From an uncultured Spirochaetia bacterium (GTDB lineage Bacteria > Spirochaetota > UBA4802 > JAGODF01): DNA of 6,478 bases. The stretch spans positions 1 through 6,478 of the forward strand of contig CALCJG010000464.1 of assembly GCA_937967705.1 (NCBI GenBank), written 5' to 3'. Every line of letters begins with the position of its first letter. The stretch's first letter is position 1. Positions 1-5,256 of this stretch are shown one piece after another. Below the pieces are notes generated by a model, which had not been told where the DNA came from, did not search any database, and saw nothing but the letters and a program-made list of their open reading frames with translations. Made by a program: the position numbers and the translations under genes.

Positions 1-2
1 AC

Positions 3-143
3 AACGAGAAGAGGAGGAACTGCGGCAACAGCTCCCTGGCCCTCCTGGCCGAAGGCGTGCGGGAGATCATGTTTTCCGATACGGTGGAGCTGTCTATTGA
101 CGGGAAGAAGCAGACGCAGCCCCCATGCAGTGGGTCAGGGTGA
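3..143 (+). CDS. 3' end of an unrecognised protein gene (partial)
   Basis: An open frame enters from the left edge and ends at TGA 141-143, giving the last 46 residues of a protein. From about residue 11 the codons are strongly G/C-ending (CTG GCC CTC CTG GCC, GAA GGC GTG CGG GAG ATC), which is typical of real coding sequence. The readable part includes LALLAEGVREIMF and DTVELSIDGKK. I recognise no domain or motif, so no function is offered. The first ~30 bases also read plausibly in the neighbouring frame (REEEELRQQ), so the true frame could change near position 30 through a frameshift or sequencing error. No terminator is evident after the stop. Confidence 0.45.
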   Translation, partial: NEKRRNCGNSSLALLAEGVREIMFSDTVELSIDGKKQTQPPCSGSG

Positions 144-221
144 GGTAGCTCCGTCCTCCACGATCAATCTCTATTTTACCATCATCCACACTGCCGCATC
201 ATCCTCCTTCTCCTCCATCCA

Positions 222-250
222 TTAAGCACCTGCCATAAGGATGATATATT
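222..250 (+). promoter_or_regulatory. Weak candidate sigma-70 promoter for the MaoC-family gene
   Basis: TATATT (245-250) matches the -10 consensus at 5 of 6 positions. It lies 17 bases after TTAAGC (222-227), which matches the -35 at only 3 of 6. It is the best pair I could find in the 196-base gap before the gene at 340. A leader of about 80 bases would result. The rest of the gap holds a pyrimidine-rich run (about 198-220) and nothing else I can name. Confidence 0.25.
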
Positions 251-339
251 TACACAATAAACATCAATTGTTCTTGAGTTCTTAATAACACCTCTCCAAA
301 ATACAACTGTTGCGCCAATATCCCCTGAGGAAACAGCCC

Positions 340-1212
340 ATGTCAACAAACAGTGAACTCTTCTTTTCCATGCTGAAAAACATCCATTCCTACCGGATGA
401 ACCGGGACATGATCGGTCATACGATAAAACGGGACCTTACCCTGAGCCGGGAGGATGTCGATGCTTACGTGGAAGCCACCAATGACAATCCTGAACGTTA
501 TGAAAAAAGCGACTGCCCTCTTCCCGGTTTTTTCACCTCAAAATTTCTCTACCCCCTCTATCACTATTTTCTCACGCATCCCGATCTGCACGTCAACCTC
601 CTGAAAATGGTTCACGGGGAACAGGAAGCCGTTTTTCACAAACCCCTGACAATCGGTTCCGGCATAGATACTGAAATGTTCATCAAGGATATTGAAGACT
701 CCCCTGCCGGCGAGTGCCTGATTATCGGCACCCGGGGTTATTCCCTGGGTGCTATCGCACAAGAGGGGACATCCACGTTTATCGTCCGAAAAGGCTCTGC
801 CGGGAAAAAAGCAGGAACCCATGATATCATGGGGGACAAACCGGCCGAATTATTCAGGACATCCTTCAAAACAGAAAAGGGGCAGCAGATGAAATACGCC
901 CGCGTTTCCGGCGACAGGAATTTTATGCACACCAGCCCTTTCCTGGCAAAGCTTTCGGGGCTTCCCGGCGTGATCATGCACGGCATCTGCATTCAGGCGA
1001 TGACCTTCAACACTCTGATGGACAAACTCGCCAAGGGGAAGATAGAAAGAGTCCGAGGAATCTCTGTGCGCTTTGCCAGGCCCGTACTGCCCGGGGAGGA
1101 GGTCACCCTGATCTGCTACCGCTCTGACCGAAGGGGAACCGTTTTCTTTGAAGGAGTGAATTCGGAAGGCAAACTGGTCTTAAAGAAAGGGATATTCCAT
1201 TACGAAGAGTGA
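340..1212 (+). CDS. MaoC-family double-hotdog (R)-specific hydratase/dehydratase
   Basis: The 290-residue protein has the length of two fused hotdog domains. The N-terminal half (about residues 25-150) resembles the FAS1-like dehydratase N domain, with EDVDAYVEATNDNPERY near 38-54. The C-terminal half carries the hydratase-2 signature YARVSGDRNFMH (186-197), with the presumed catalytic Asp192 and His197, followed by the IMHG turn (212-215). The family adds or removes water across (R)-3-hydroxyacyl or enoyl thioesters in the cytoplasm, in fatty-acid, polyhydroxyalkanoate or related acyl-CoA metabolism; the exact substrate cannot be read here. The usual Pro of the GDxNP motif is Phe (Phe195). 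I start at ATG 340 because TGAGGA (326-331) lies 8 bases upstream; an in-frame TTG at 310 would add ten residues but has no ribosome site. No partner gene adjoins it, and the next gene is convergent. Confidence 0.85.
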   Translation: MSTNSELFFSMLKNIHSYRMNRDMIGHTIKRDLTLSREDVDAYVEATNDNPERYEKSDCPLPGFFTSKFLYPLYHYFLTHPDLHVNLLKMVHGEQEAVFHKPLTIGSGIDTEMFIKDIEDSPAGECLIIGTRGYSLGAIAQEGTSTFIVRKGSAGKKAGTHDIMGDKPAELFRTSFKTEKGQQMKYARVSGDRNFMHTSPFLAKLSGLPGVIMHGICIQAMTFNTLMDKLAKGKIERVRGISVRFARPVLPGEEVTLICYRSDRRGTVFFEGVNSEGKLVLKKGIFHYEE

Positions 1213-1311
1213 GGCTTTACCCGATGTAAAATCCGCAAAATATATCTCTAAACTAATCCGAGGATGATCGACCGAAACCGGGCATAACACACAACTGCAG
1301 TTAAACCGATG

Positions 1312-2418
1312 CTACCTTTTGCTGCTGACCAGCGCAATGGCTATGTAGTTGGGGTTATTCCCCACAGCAAAGCTGCTGTTATAGCTTATAAGACCGGTTG
1401 CATTATCCACATTCAGCACGGAAACCAAATTCGTAGAGGGATGGGTCACGTACATCCAGCCGCCATAGGGATGAAAGGCGGCCATGGCCGGTGCCGTCCC
1501 CAAAACATAACTTCCGATTTTTGATAATGCTCCTGAGGACTGGTTTATACTGTAACAGACAATGGTACTGGATATCATTGAGTAGAGAAATTGACCATTA
1601 GGATGCAGGTAGATATTATGGTTGGTGCCGCCTATTGTATCAACATACCCTATTTTATTGGCATCATCAAGGTCGGCACCACCGGCAATAATTGGAATGA
1701 GGGTTAATAAGTTGCTGCCGTCATTAGCAATACCGTAAAAGAAACGGCCCGAGGGATGAATGACACTCCAATGGGGCATACTACTGCCACCGGTCCAGGA
1801 TTTATTGTAAAGAAATGTTACAACACCCGTGTCAGATATGGTATATACACAGTAATAGGACCCTGATATACCCATAGCATAAAAGTAAATTCCATTAGGA
1901 TGAAATACAGCAGAGTTGGTCCAATTTGCGCCAGTGTTTGGTGTTGATATGATACTCAATTGCCCTGTATTCTGATCCACAGAATCCACATAAATATTAC
2001 CGTCACTCCCATTAACAGAGGTATGCCATTTCCCACCAGGATGAAAATAATGCCCCCCCTCATACGATATACCAAAATACAATCCGGCCCCCCTGGATAG
2101 GTTTGTGTAAATGTTAGTACTGCTCAGGGTACCGTCATTTTCTGAATAATAAACCGCATACTGTTGACCGGCGCTTATACCCATCTGTACATAAACAAAC
2201 CTGTTATTGGGATGAATCTTCATGTACATCTCCCCAGCTGTACCACCCGGGAGATTAACAATTCCCCTTTCAAGGCGATTGCCTTCATAATCAATGTTGA
2301 AACAGGAGATGGTTTTATCATTATCATTGACCACATACATGTTTATGTGCTCGTCATATTCATGCCTGTTGCAGCAGAGGTTGAGGAGGATCAGGGCGGA
2401 AAGGATATACTTTTTCAT
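1312..2418 (-). CDS. Lipoprotein-like seven-bladed beta-propeller protein (lactonase/YncE type)
   Basis: This 368-residue exported protein starts with a short signal peptide (KK, then a hydrophobic run to residue 14) and a Cys-Cys pair at 15-16 that could be lipidated. The lipobox LNLCC is unlike the usual L-[AS]-[GA]-C, so lipidation is only likely. The mature part repeats the motif HPxG followed by aromatic residues and Tyr, with His at residues 69, 126, 173, 221, 272 and 316, spaced 44-57 residues. With the N-terminal strand MYVVN (27-31) closing the last blade, this fits a seven-bladed propeller. Such proteins (PF10282-like) are lactonases or surface/periplasmic binding proteins; no catalytic assignment is possible. 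The start is ATG 2418, with a weak GAG site 8 bases upstream; an in-frame TTG at 2430 lacks support. It is convergent with the MaoC-family gene, 99 bases apart, with no clear terminator between them. Confidence 0.75.
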   Translation of the reverse strand: MKKYILSALILLNLCCNRHEYDEHINMYVVNDNDKTISCFNIDYEGNRLERGIVNLPGGTAGEMYMKIHPNNRFVYVQMGISAGQQYAVYYSENDGTLSSTNIYTNLSRGAGLYFGISYEGGHYFHPGGKWHTSVNGSDGNIYVDSVDQNTGQLSIISTPNTGANWTNSAVFHPNGIYFYAMGISGSYYCVYTISDTGVVTFLYNKSWTGGSSMPHWSVIHPSGRFFYGIANDGSNLLTLIPIIAGGADLDDANKIGYVDTIGGTNHNIYLHPNGQFLYSMISSTIVCYSINQSSGALSKIGSYVLGTAPAMAAFHPYGGWMYVTHPSTNLVSVLNVDNATGLISYNSSFAVGNNPNYIAIALVSSKR

Positions 2419-2475
2419 GGGGGATCTCAATCATTACCTAATCTATTTTTGAAACAATTGAGCTGATTTGCTGAT

Positions 2476-2503
2476 AATATAATGGCTGGCACGGGAAAGT
2501 CAA
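2476..2503 (-). promoter_or_regulatory. Sigma-70 promoter of the beta-propeller lipoprotein gene
   Basis: On the - strand, TTGACT (2503-2498) is followed after 16 bases by TATATT (2481-2476); each hexamer matches consensus at 5 of 6. Transcription would begin near 2470, giving a leader of about 50 bases to ATG 2418. The left end of a dispersed repeat (2508) lies five bases upstream of the -35. Confidence 0.6.
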
Positions 2504-2507
2504 GTTA

Positions 2508-2561
2508 AAATTTAAGGTCCCCTGAAAAGGGTTTTTTTGCCTTAGAGGGGTTAACTTTCAG
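2508..2561 (+). repeat. Dispersed ~54-bp element, copy A
   Basis: This stretch matches 5938-5990 in the same orientation, with four substitutions (all transitions) and one single-base gap. Inside it, CCCC and GGG flank TGAAAA, a T7 run follows, and TAAGG/CCTTA arms enclose the whole, so the + strand RNA would resemble an intrinsic terminator hairpin. There is no + strand gene just upstream for it to terminate. The copy sits directly upstream of the - strand propeller promoter. Confidence 0.7.
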
Positions 2562-2882
2562 AGTGGTGAGATTCTCATAGAAGCCTTCTGTCGAGGAACT
2601 TTTTGCAGGGAAGGGATGGCAACTTCCTTGATATTAATGTTTATCCTTATTCGGATAAAAAAGCCTGCTCGCTTCCCGATAAGACCGATATACATCTTCT
2701 TGCGCGGTCATTACACAAAGACCGGGTGGGAAAATACACTAATTGCTGGTATTATATTTCGTACCGTTAGGGCTCCGACGAACATGTTAAAGCCTGGGTG
2801 TATGGCGAAATTCTTGTTTTTTGATTCCGGGTATCCTTAGCGAGATTCACCGCCGGCTTTGATCAATACCTGATCGGTTTTT
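2562..2882. other. Gene-free stretch with one inverted repeat
   Basis: I find no supported gene here. A 74-codon open frame on the + strand (2616-2840) has no ribosome site and no recognisable sequence. The clearest structure is a perfect 7-bp inverted repeat, TTTATCC (2640-2646) and GGATAAA (2653-2659), with a 6-base loop. GGAAG (2609-2613) can pair with CTTCC (2623-2627). On the - strand this is where the lost C-terminus of the Fic relic would have been, but no such sequence is recognisable. Confidence 0.4.
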
Positions 2883-3248
2883 TCAGATTTCGGCCTGAGT
2901 AATCAAATCCATCCAGGCAAAATCGGTTTTTCCGTCTTATCCACATACTGCCAGTTCACCACTCTTTTCAGTTTCTTTTTATAAAAACATATCCAGCCAT
3001 ATTCTCATGGCTCTGCCGTTGCCTTCCATAAAAAGGATGTGCGATATCCATTTCCACATATTTGGCAATAATTTCCACAAAGGTGATTTCGAACATTTGT
3101 TTTGTCCATGTCGGGATTTCATTCAGTTATAAGAATTGGCGAATCTAAAGCCGCCGTTTAAGGTTTTTTTTATTCGTAGTTCTCCAGCAAAATCATACAG
3201 AGAATAAAAGATATACCGGTGTATCGCCTACACCTGTTTCACGGTCAT
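2883..3248 (-). pseudogene. Decayed Fic-domain protein adenylyltransferase
   Basis: Read across shifts on the - strand, this is a class III-like Fic protein. AIHRYIFYSLYDFAGELR and GGFRFANS (3227-3135) come first; an amber codon interrupts at 3230-3228 and a TGA at 3125-3123. A one-base deletion near 3125 leads into IPTWTKQMF and EIIAKYVEMDIAHPF. One extra T in the T5 run (3034-3030) leads into MEGNGRAMRIWLDMFL, and another extra T (2981) into KKKLKRVVNWQYVDKT. A further shift near 2925 gives DFAWMDLITQAEI before TGA 2885-2883. The catalytic motif HPFMEGNGR, with its His at 3039-3037, is complete in residues. Intact Fic proteins transfer AMP to target proteins; roughly 30 N-terminal residues and the C-terminal part with the inhibitory (S/T)xxxE(G/N) helix are absent. 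At least one stop and four frame changes make it non-functional. The relic's first ATG is two bases after the stop of the gene at 3251. Confidence 0.85.
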
Positions 3249-3250
3249 GC

Positions 3251-3733
3251 TTATTTTCTCAGTCCCGCTTTCACATACATCTTGTTGATCTTTGCATTGT
3301 ATTTCAATACGGCGTCCATTTCTTCCGGCAGGTATCCATTCTCCTCCTGCCACTTCTTGAGCTCCGCCATCGCTTTCGGTTTTCTTTTATCCTTCAGCTT
3401 GGCGAATATCTTTTTAACATTAAGAAAGATATTCACCTTGAGAATTCGGGAACCTGTATTTATGTACTCGAATATGTCTGTCCATTTGTTGTTTTCCATC
3501 AGGGTTTTTTTCTTTATGTCAAGGGCATCGATCTTTTTCTTCTGTTCTTCCTCATTCCTTATTTTTGAGGCAGCCTCCGTTTCTTTTGTCAGCTTCCAGT
3601 ATTCCGGAAATGTGGCGATATAACGCTGTACAACATCCTCGGTTAAGCGGATGTCCTCTGAAAATCCCCGCCCGGCACTGAACATCATAATCAGTGCGAC
3701 TACGCCCAATAGGATCCATTTGTTTTTTCGCAT
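3251..3733 (-). CDS. Small exported helical protein of unknown function
   Basis: The 160-residue product begins with a clear Sec signal peptide: RKNK, a hydrophobic core at 6-20, and probable cleavage after Gly-Phe-Ser25. The mature part is short, Lys/Glu-rich and predicted by eye to be almost all helical, with a charged coiled-coil-like stretch at about 50-82. VQRYIATFPEYWKL (35-48) is the most distinctive segment and recalls short exported proteins of Desulfobacterota and Spirochaetota, but I cannot name the family. There is no second membrane segment, lipobox Cys or metal motif. The start at 3733 is well supported by GAGGTG six bases upstream. It lies 86 bases behind the DA1-like gene on the same strand but has its own promoter. 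The gene ends two bases before the Fic relic. Confidence 0.7.
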   Translation of the reverse strand: MRKNKWILLGVVALIMMFSAGRGFSEDIRLTEDVVQRYIATFPEYWKLTKETEAASKIRNEEEQKKKIDALDIKKKTLMENNKWTDIFEYINTGSRILKVNIFLNVKKIFAKLKDKRKPKAMAELKKWQEENGYLPEEMDAVLKYNAKINKMYVKAGLRK

Positions 3734-3753
3734 ATGTTACACCTCACTCAAAT

Positions 3754-3781
3754 ATGATACCAATCAGAAATTGGTTTTCAA
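3754..3781 (-). promoter_or_regulatory. Sigma-70 promoter with an inverted repeat in the spacer
   Basis: On the - strand, TTGAAA (3781-3776) is followed after 16 bases by TATCAT (3759-3754); both match consensus at 5 of 6. Transcription would start near 3747, about 14 bases before the ATG at 3733. The spacer is almost filled by a perfect inverted repeat, CCAAT (3760-3764) and ATTGG (3770-3774), around a 5-base centre. That is a natural place for a repressor or activator to bind. Confidence 0.55.
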
Positions 3782-3796
3782 CAAAATCCATTGTTC

Positions 3797-3815
3797 CCCG
3801 CTCCCCTTTAGCGGG
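3797..3815. repeat. GC-rich inverted repeat after the DA1-like gene
   Basis: CCCGCT (3797-3802) and AGCGGG (3810-3815) pair perfectly around a 7-base loop, immediately downstream of the - strand gene that ends at 3820. There is no T-run directly after the stem on the - strand, so it is a hairpin at a gene end and not a canonical intrinsic terminator. It could still limit readthrough into the gene at 3733. Confidence 0.45.
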
Positions 3816-3819
3816 CCGG

Positions 3820-4566
3820 TCAGTAGCCATCGGGAATTCTTTCAGCGGTTTTCAGCAAGGTCAGGGCCGCACCGAGACCGCCATGGTCCTTGGCATAAGC
3901 CTGCAGACGCCGCGTACCTTTGCCGTAAATTCTGTCGTTGCTTGTCATGATCGTTTTGCGTCGGTACTCTCCATACACCGTTTTCTTGAGCCCGAGATAG
4001 GTGTATTCAACGAGAGTGGGCCCTCCCTCGGCAAGAGCCTGGTCCTGATTCATCGGGCAGCGGTTGAGATACGCCCAGGCATGCGTCAGCTCATGGGCGG
4101 CAGTGCCCTTGAACATGTCTTTCGGTAGACCCGGCACGAAAATGATCCACAGAGCCCCCACGGTCCCGTTAGCGTAACGCAGCGCCTCACAACGGGCATA
4201 CGCTTCCTTTTGGCCGGTAGGACCCATCTTGATCTTGATATTTCCCCAGGGGAGCCTTACACCCAGTTTCGCGATCTCTGAGCGAACCTGGGCAACCAAT
4301 GCCCGGGCCGTGCGGAGGTCGCGCACAGCACTCAGATTGCACTCATTGCAGACAATGTATCCTTCCGGTGTATGCACCTTCCCGGCCGAGAGCGACGAAC
4401 CGCAGAACTTGCATCTTTGACCAACGTACTGGCATGCTGATAAACTGCCCAAGCTTGCCAGCAGAAAAGCCATCAGGATCATCGAACGGAAGGTTGAAGA
4501 CTGTGCGGGGGATTTGTCCGGCAAACATCGATTAGGGCGGGTCGTGATTTTGAGTTCATGTAGCAT
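3820..4566 (-). CDS. Lipoprotein with LIM-like zinc knuckle and DA1-like metallopeptidase domain
   Basis: The 248-residue protein has a long 28-residue lead, a hydrophobic segment (29-44) and a textbook lipobox LSAC with Cys45, so it should be a lipid-anchored envelope protein. Next comes a compact zinc-binding module, C52-x2-C55 and C73-x2-C76, with His65 between, resembling half of a LIM domain. The C-terminal domain contains AAHELTHAW, the gluzincin HExxH (158-162), and the presumed third ligand Glu180 in LAEGGPTLVEY. LIM plus this peptidase is the layout of plant DA1 proteins and their bacterial relatives (PF12315-like), so a zinc peptidase is inferred; the substrate is unknown. The start at 4566 is fixed by AAAGGAGA seven bases upstream and a consensus promoter 30-odd bases further. 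A start at Met29 would give a shorter signal peptide but has no such support. Confidence 0.8.
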   Translation of the reverse strand: MLHELKITTRPNRCLPDKSPAQSSTFRSMILMAFLLASLGSLSACQYVGQRCKFCGSSLSAGKVHTPEGYIVCNECNLSAVRDLRTARALVAQVRSEIAKLGVRLPWGNIKIKMGPTGQKEAYARCEALRYANGTVGALWIIFVPGLPKDMFKGTAAHELTHAWAYLNRCPMNQDQALAEGGPTLVEYTYLGLKKTVYGEYRRKTIMTSNDRIYGKGTRRLQAYAKDHGGLGAALTLLKTAERIPDGY

Positions 4567-4604
4567 TTTTTATCTCCTTTTTTTGAACTTGAGAGTGCCG
4601 AATT

Positions 4605-4633
4605 CTTTTAACCGAACTCTTTTTTTCTGTCAA
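4605..4633 (-). promoter_or_regulatory. Strong sigma-70 promoter of the DA1-like lipoprotein gene
   Basis: On the - strand, a perfect TTGACA (4633-4628) is followed after exactly 17 bases by TAAAAG (4610-4605, 4 of 6). Transcription would start near 4598, leaving a leader of about 32 bases with the AAAGGAGA ribosome site before ATG 4566. This is the best -35 in the window. Confidence 0.65.
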
Positions 4634-4784
4634 TACGGATTATCCAATACCAACACCGGGAAGGAAGATCCTCCGCACCAGGAACATTCTCTGCGGAAAT
4701 ATCAGGCGAATTCCTCTTTTTAGACCGGCGCTTAAACTGGCTATCTCGCTCAAAGGAAATGTACATTTGTTTTAACATTACAGA

Positions 4785-4813
4785 TTGAAAGACCAGACGA
4801 GCGCAGGTATACA
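4785..4813 (+). promoter_or_regulatory. Sigma-70 promoter for the MNT nucleotidyltransferase gene
   Basis: TTGAAA (4785-4790) is separated by 17 bases from TATACA (4808-4813). Transcription would start near 4820 and give a leader of about 115 bases to ATG 4936. The promoter is divergent from that of the DA1-like gene, with about 150 bases between their -35 elements. Confidence 0.5.
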
Positions 4814-4835
4814 ATTGATTTTATAACGACTTTCA

Positions 4836-4852
4836 ATATCAGCGCGCGATAT
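4836..4852. repeat. Near-perfect palindrome in the MNT gene leader, with a hairpin downstream
   Basis: ATATC (4836-4840) and GATAT (4848-4852) flank GCGCGC, itself a palindrome, with one unpaired A. The site is about 20 bases after the predicted transcription start and could be an operator. Further down, CAGACT (4890-4895) and AGTCTG (4907-4912) form a 6-bp hairpin around 11 bases, ending 11 bases before the ribosome site. No bound factor is known. Confidence 0.35.
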
Positions 4853-4935
4853 CCTGCTTATAAAAGCTCTTCTTAAAAAAAAGACACCGCAGACTTCACA
4901 CGGCATAGTCTGAGAAAAATACTGGAGACAAGAGA

Positions 4936-5187
4936 ATGGATACTCCCTCTGCTGACAGGGAAATAATAAGAATAATTCAAGATTATTCCCGCGAGCTCAG
5001 AAGCTTAATTACCCTCGAAGGAGTGTATCTGTTCGGATCGTTTGTTAATGGAAATGCTAACGATCACAGTGATATAGATGTTCTTGTTGTGTCCAGGGAT
5101 TTTACCGGAGATATTATTGAGGACATGAAACACCTGTTAAAACTTCGCCGAAAAGTCTACAGGCGCATAGAGCCCCATCCAGTATAG
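4936..5187 (+). CDS. MNT-type minimal nucleotidyltransferase, cut short by an amber codon
   Basis: The 83 residues form the core of a polymerase-beta-fold minimal nucleotidyltransferase. YLFGSFVNGNANDHSDIDV holds the GS motif (Gly34, Ser35) and the metal-binding pair Asp46/Asp48; Glu79 in IEPHP is the likely third acidic ligand. Such proteins are typically cytoplasmic antitoxins of HEPN-MNT pairs, where they AMPylate the HEPN toxin, or solitary enzymes. The family is usually about 100-110 residues. Here TAG at 5185-5187 ends the frame, but the same frame continues with the expected tail. The start is supported by GGAG (4924-4927), eight bases before ATG. No HEPN gene is seen on either side: upstream lies the divergent DA1-like gene, and downstream there is nothing coding for 880 bases. 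It may be a fresh pseudogene, a readthrough gene or a base error. Confidence 0.75.
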   Translation: MDTPSADREIIRIIQDYSRELRSLITLEGVYLFGSFVNGNANDHSDIDVLVVSRDFTGDIIEDMKHLLKLRRKVYRRIEPHPV

Positions 5188-5256
5188 GTTCCCGAATTCA
5201 TTGCAGGGAATCCATTTCTTGATGGTGTAAAGAAAGCCTCTATCAAAGTCGCCTGA
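5188..5256 (+). other. In-frame continuation of the MNT protein beyond the amber stop
   Basis: After TAG the same frame stays open for 22 codons to TGA 5254-5256 and reads VPEFIAGNPFLDGVKKASIK. A GNPF-hydrophobic-x-x-hydrophobic-K tail closing on a basic beta strand is the usual end of this MNT subfamily. With it the protein would be 105 residues plus the residue at the amber position, the normal family length. This argues that the stop is recent or an error. Confidence 0.7.

Noticed and set aside
94..206. A - strand frame of about 37 codons overlapping the left partial gene (GGRSYLTLTHCMG)
   Set aside because: No start codon with a ribosome site and only partial open length; left as unsupported.
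1292..1301. Perfect 10-bp palindrome AACTGCAGTT between the convergent genes
   Set aside because: No T run follows on either strand, so it is not a terminator; a palindrome of this size can occur by chance.
2616..2840. A 74-codon + strand open frame
   Set aside because: No ribosome site, low-complexity hydrophobic composition and no recognisable motif; it lies between the repeat and the Fic relic on the opposite strand.
4608..4814. A 68-codon - strand frame just upstream of the DA1-like gene
   Set aside because: It starts at TTG without a ribosome site, contains the DA1-like gene's promoter (4605-4633) near its end, and has unlikely composition.
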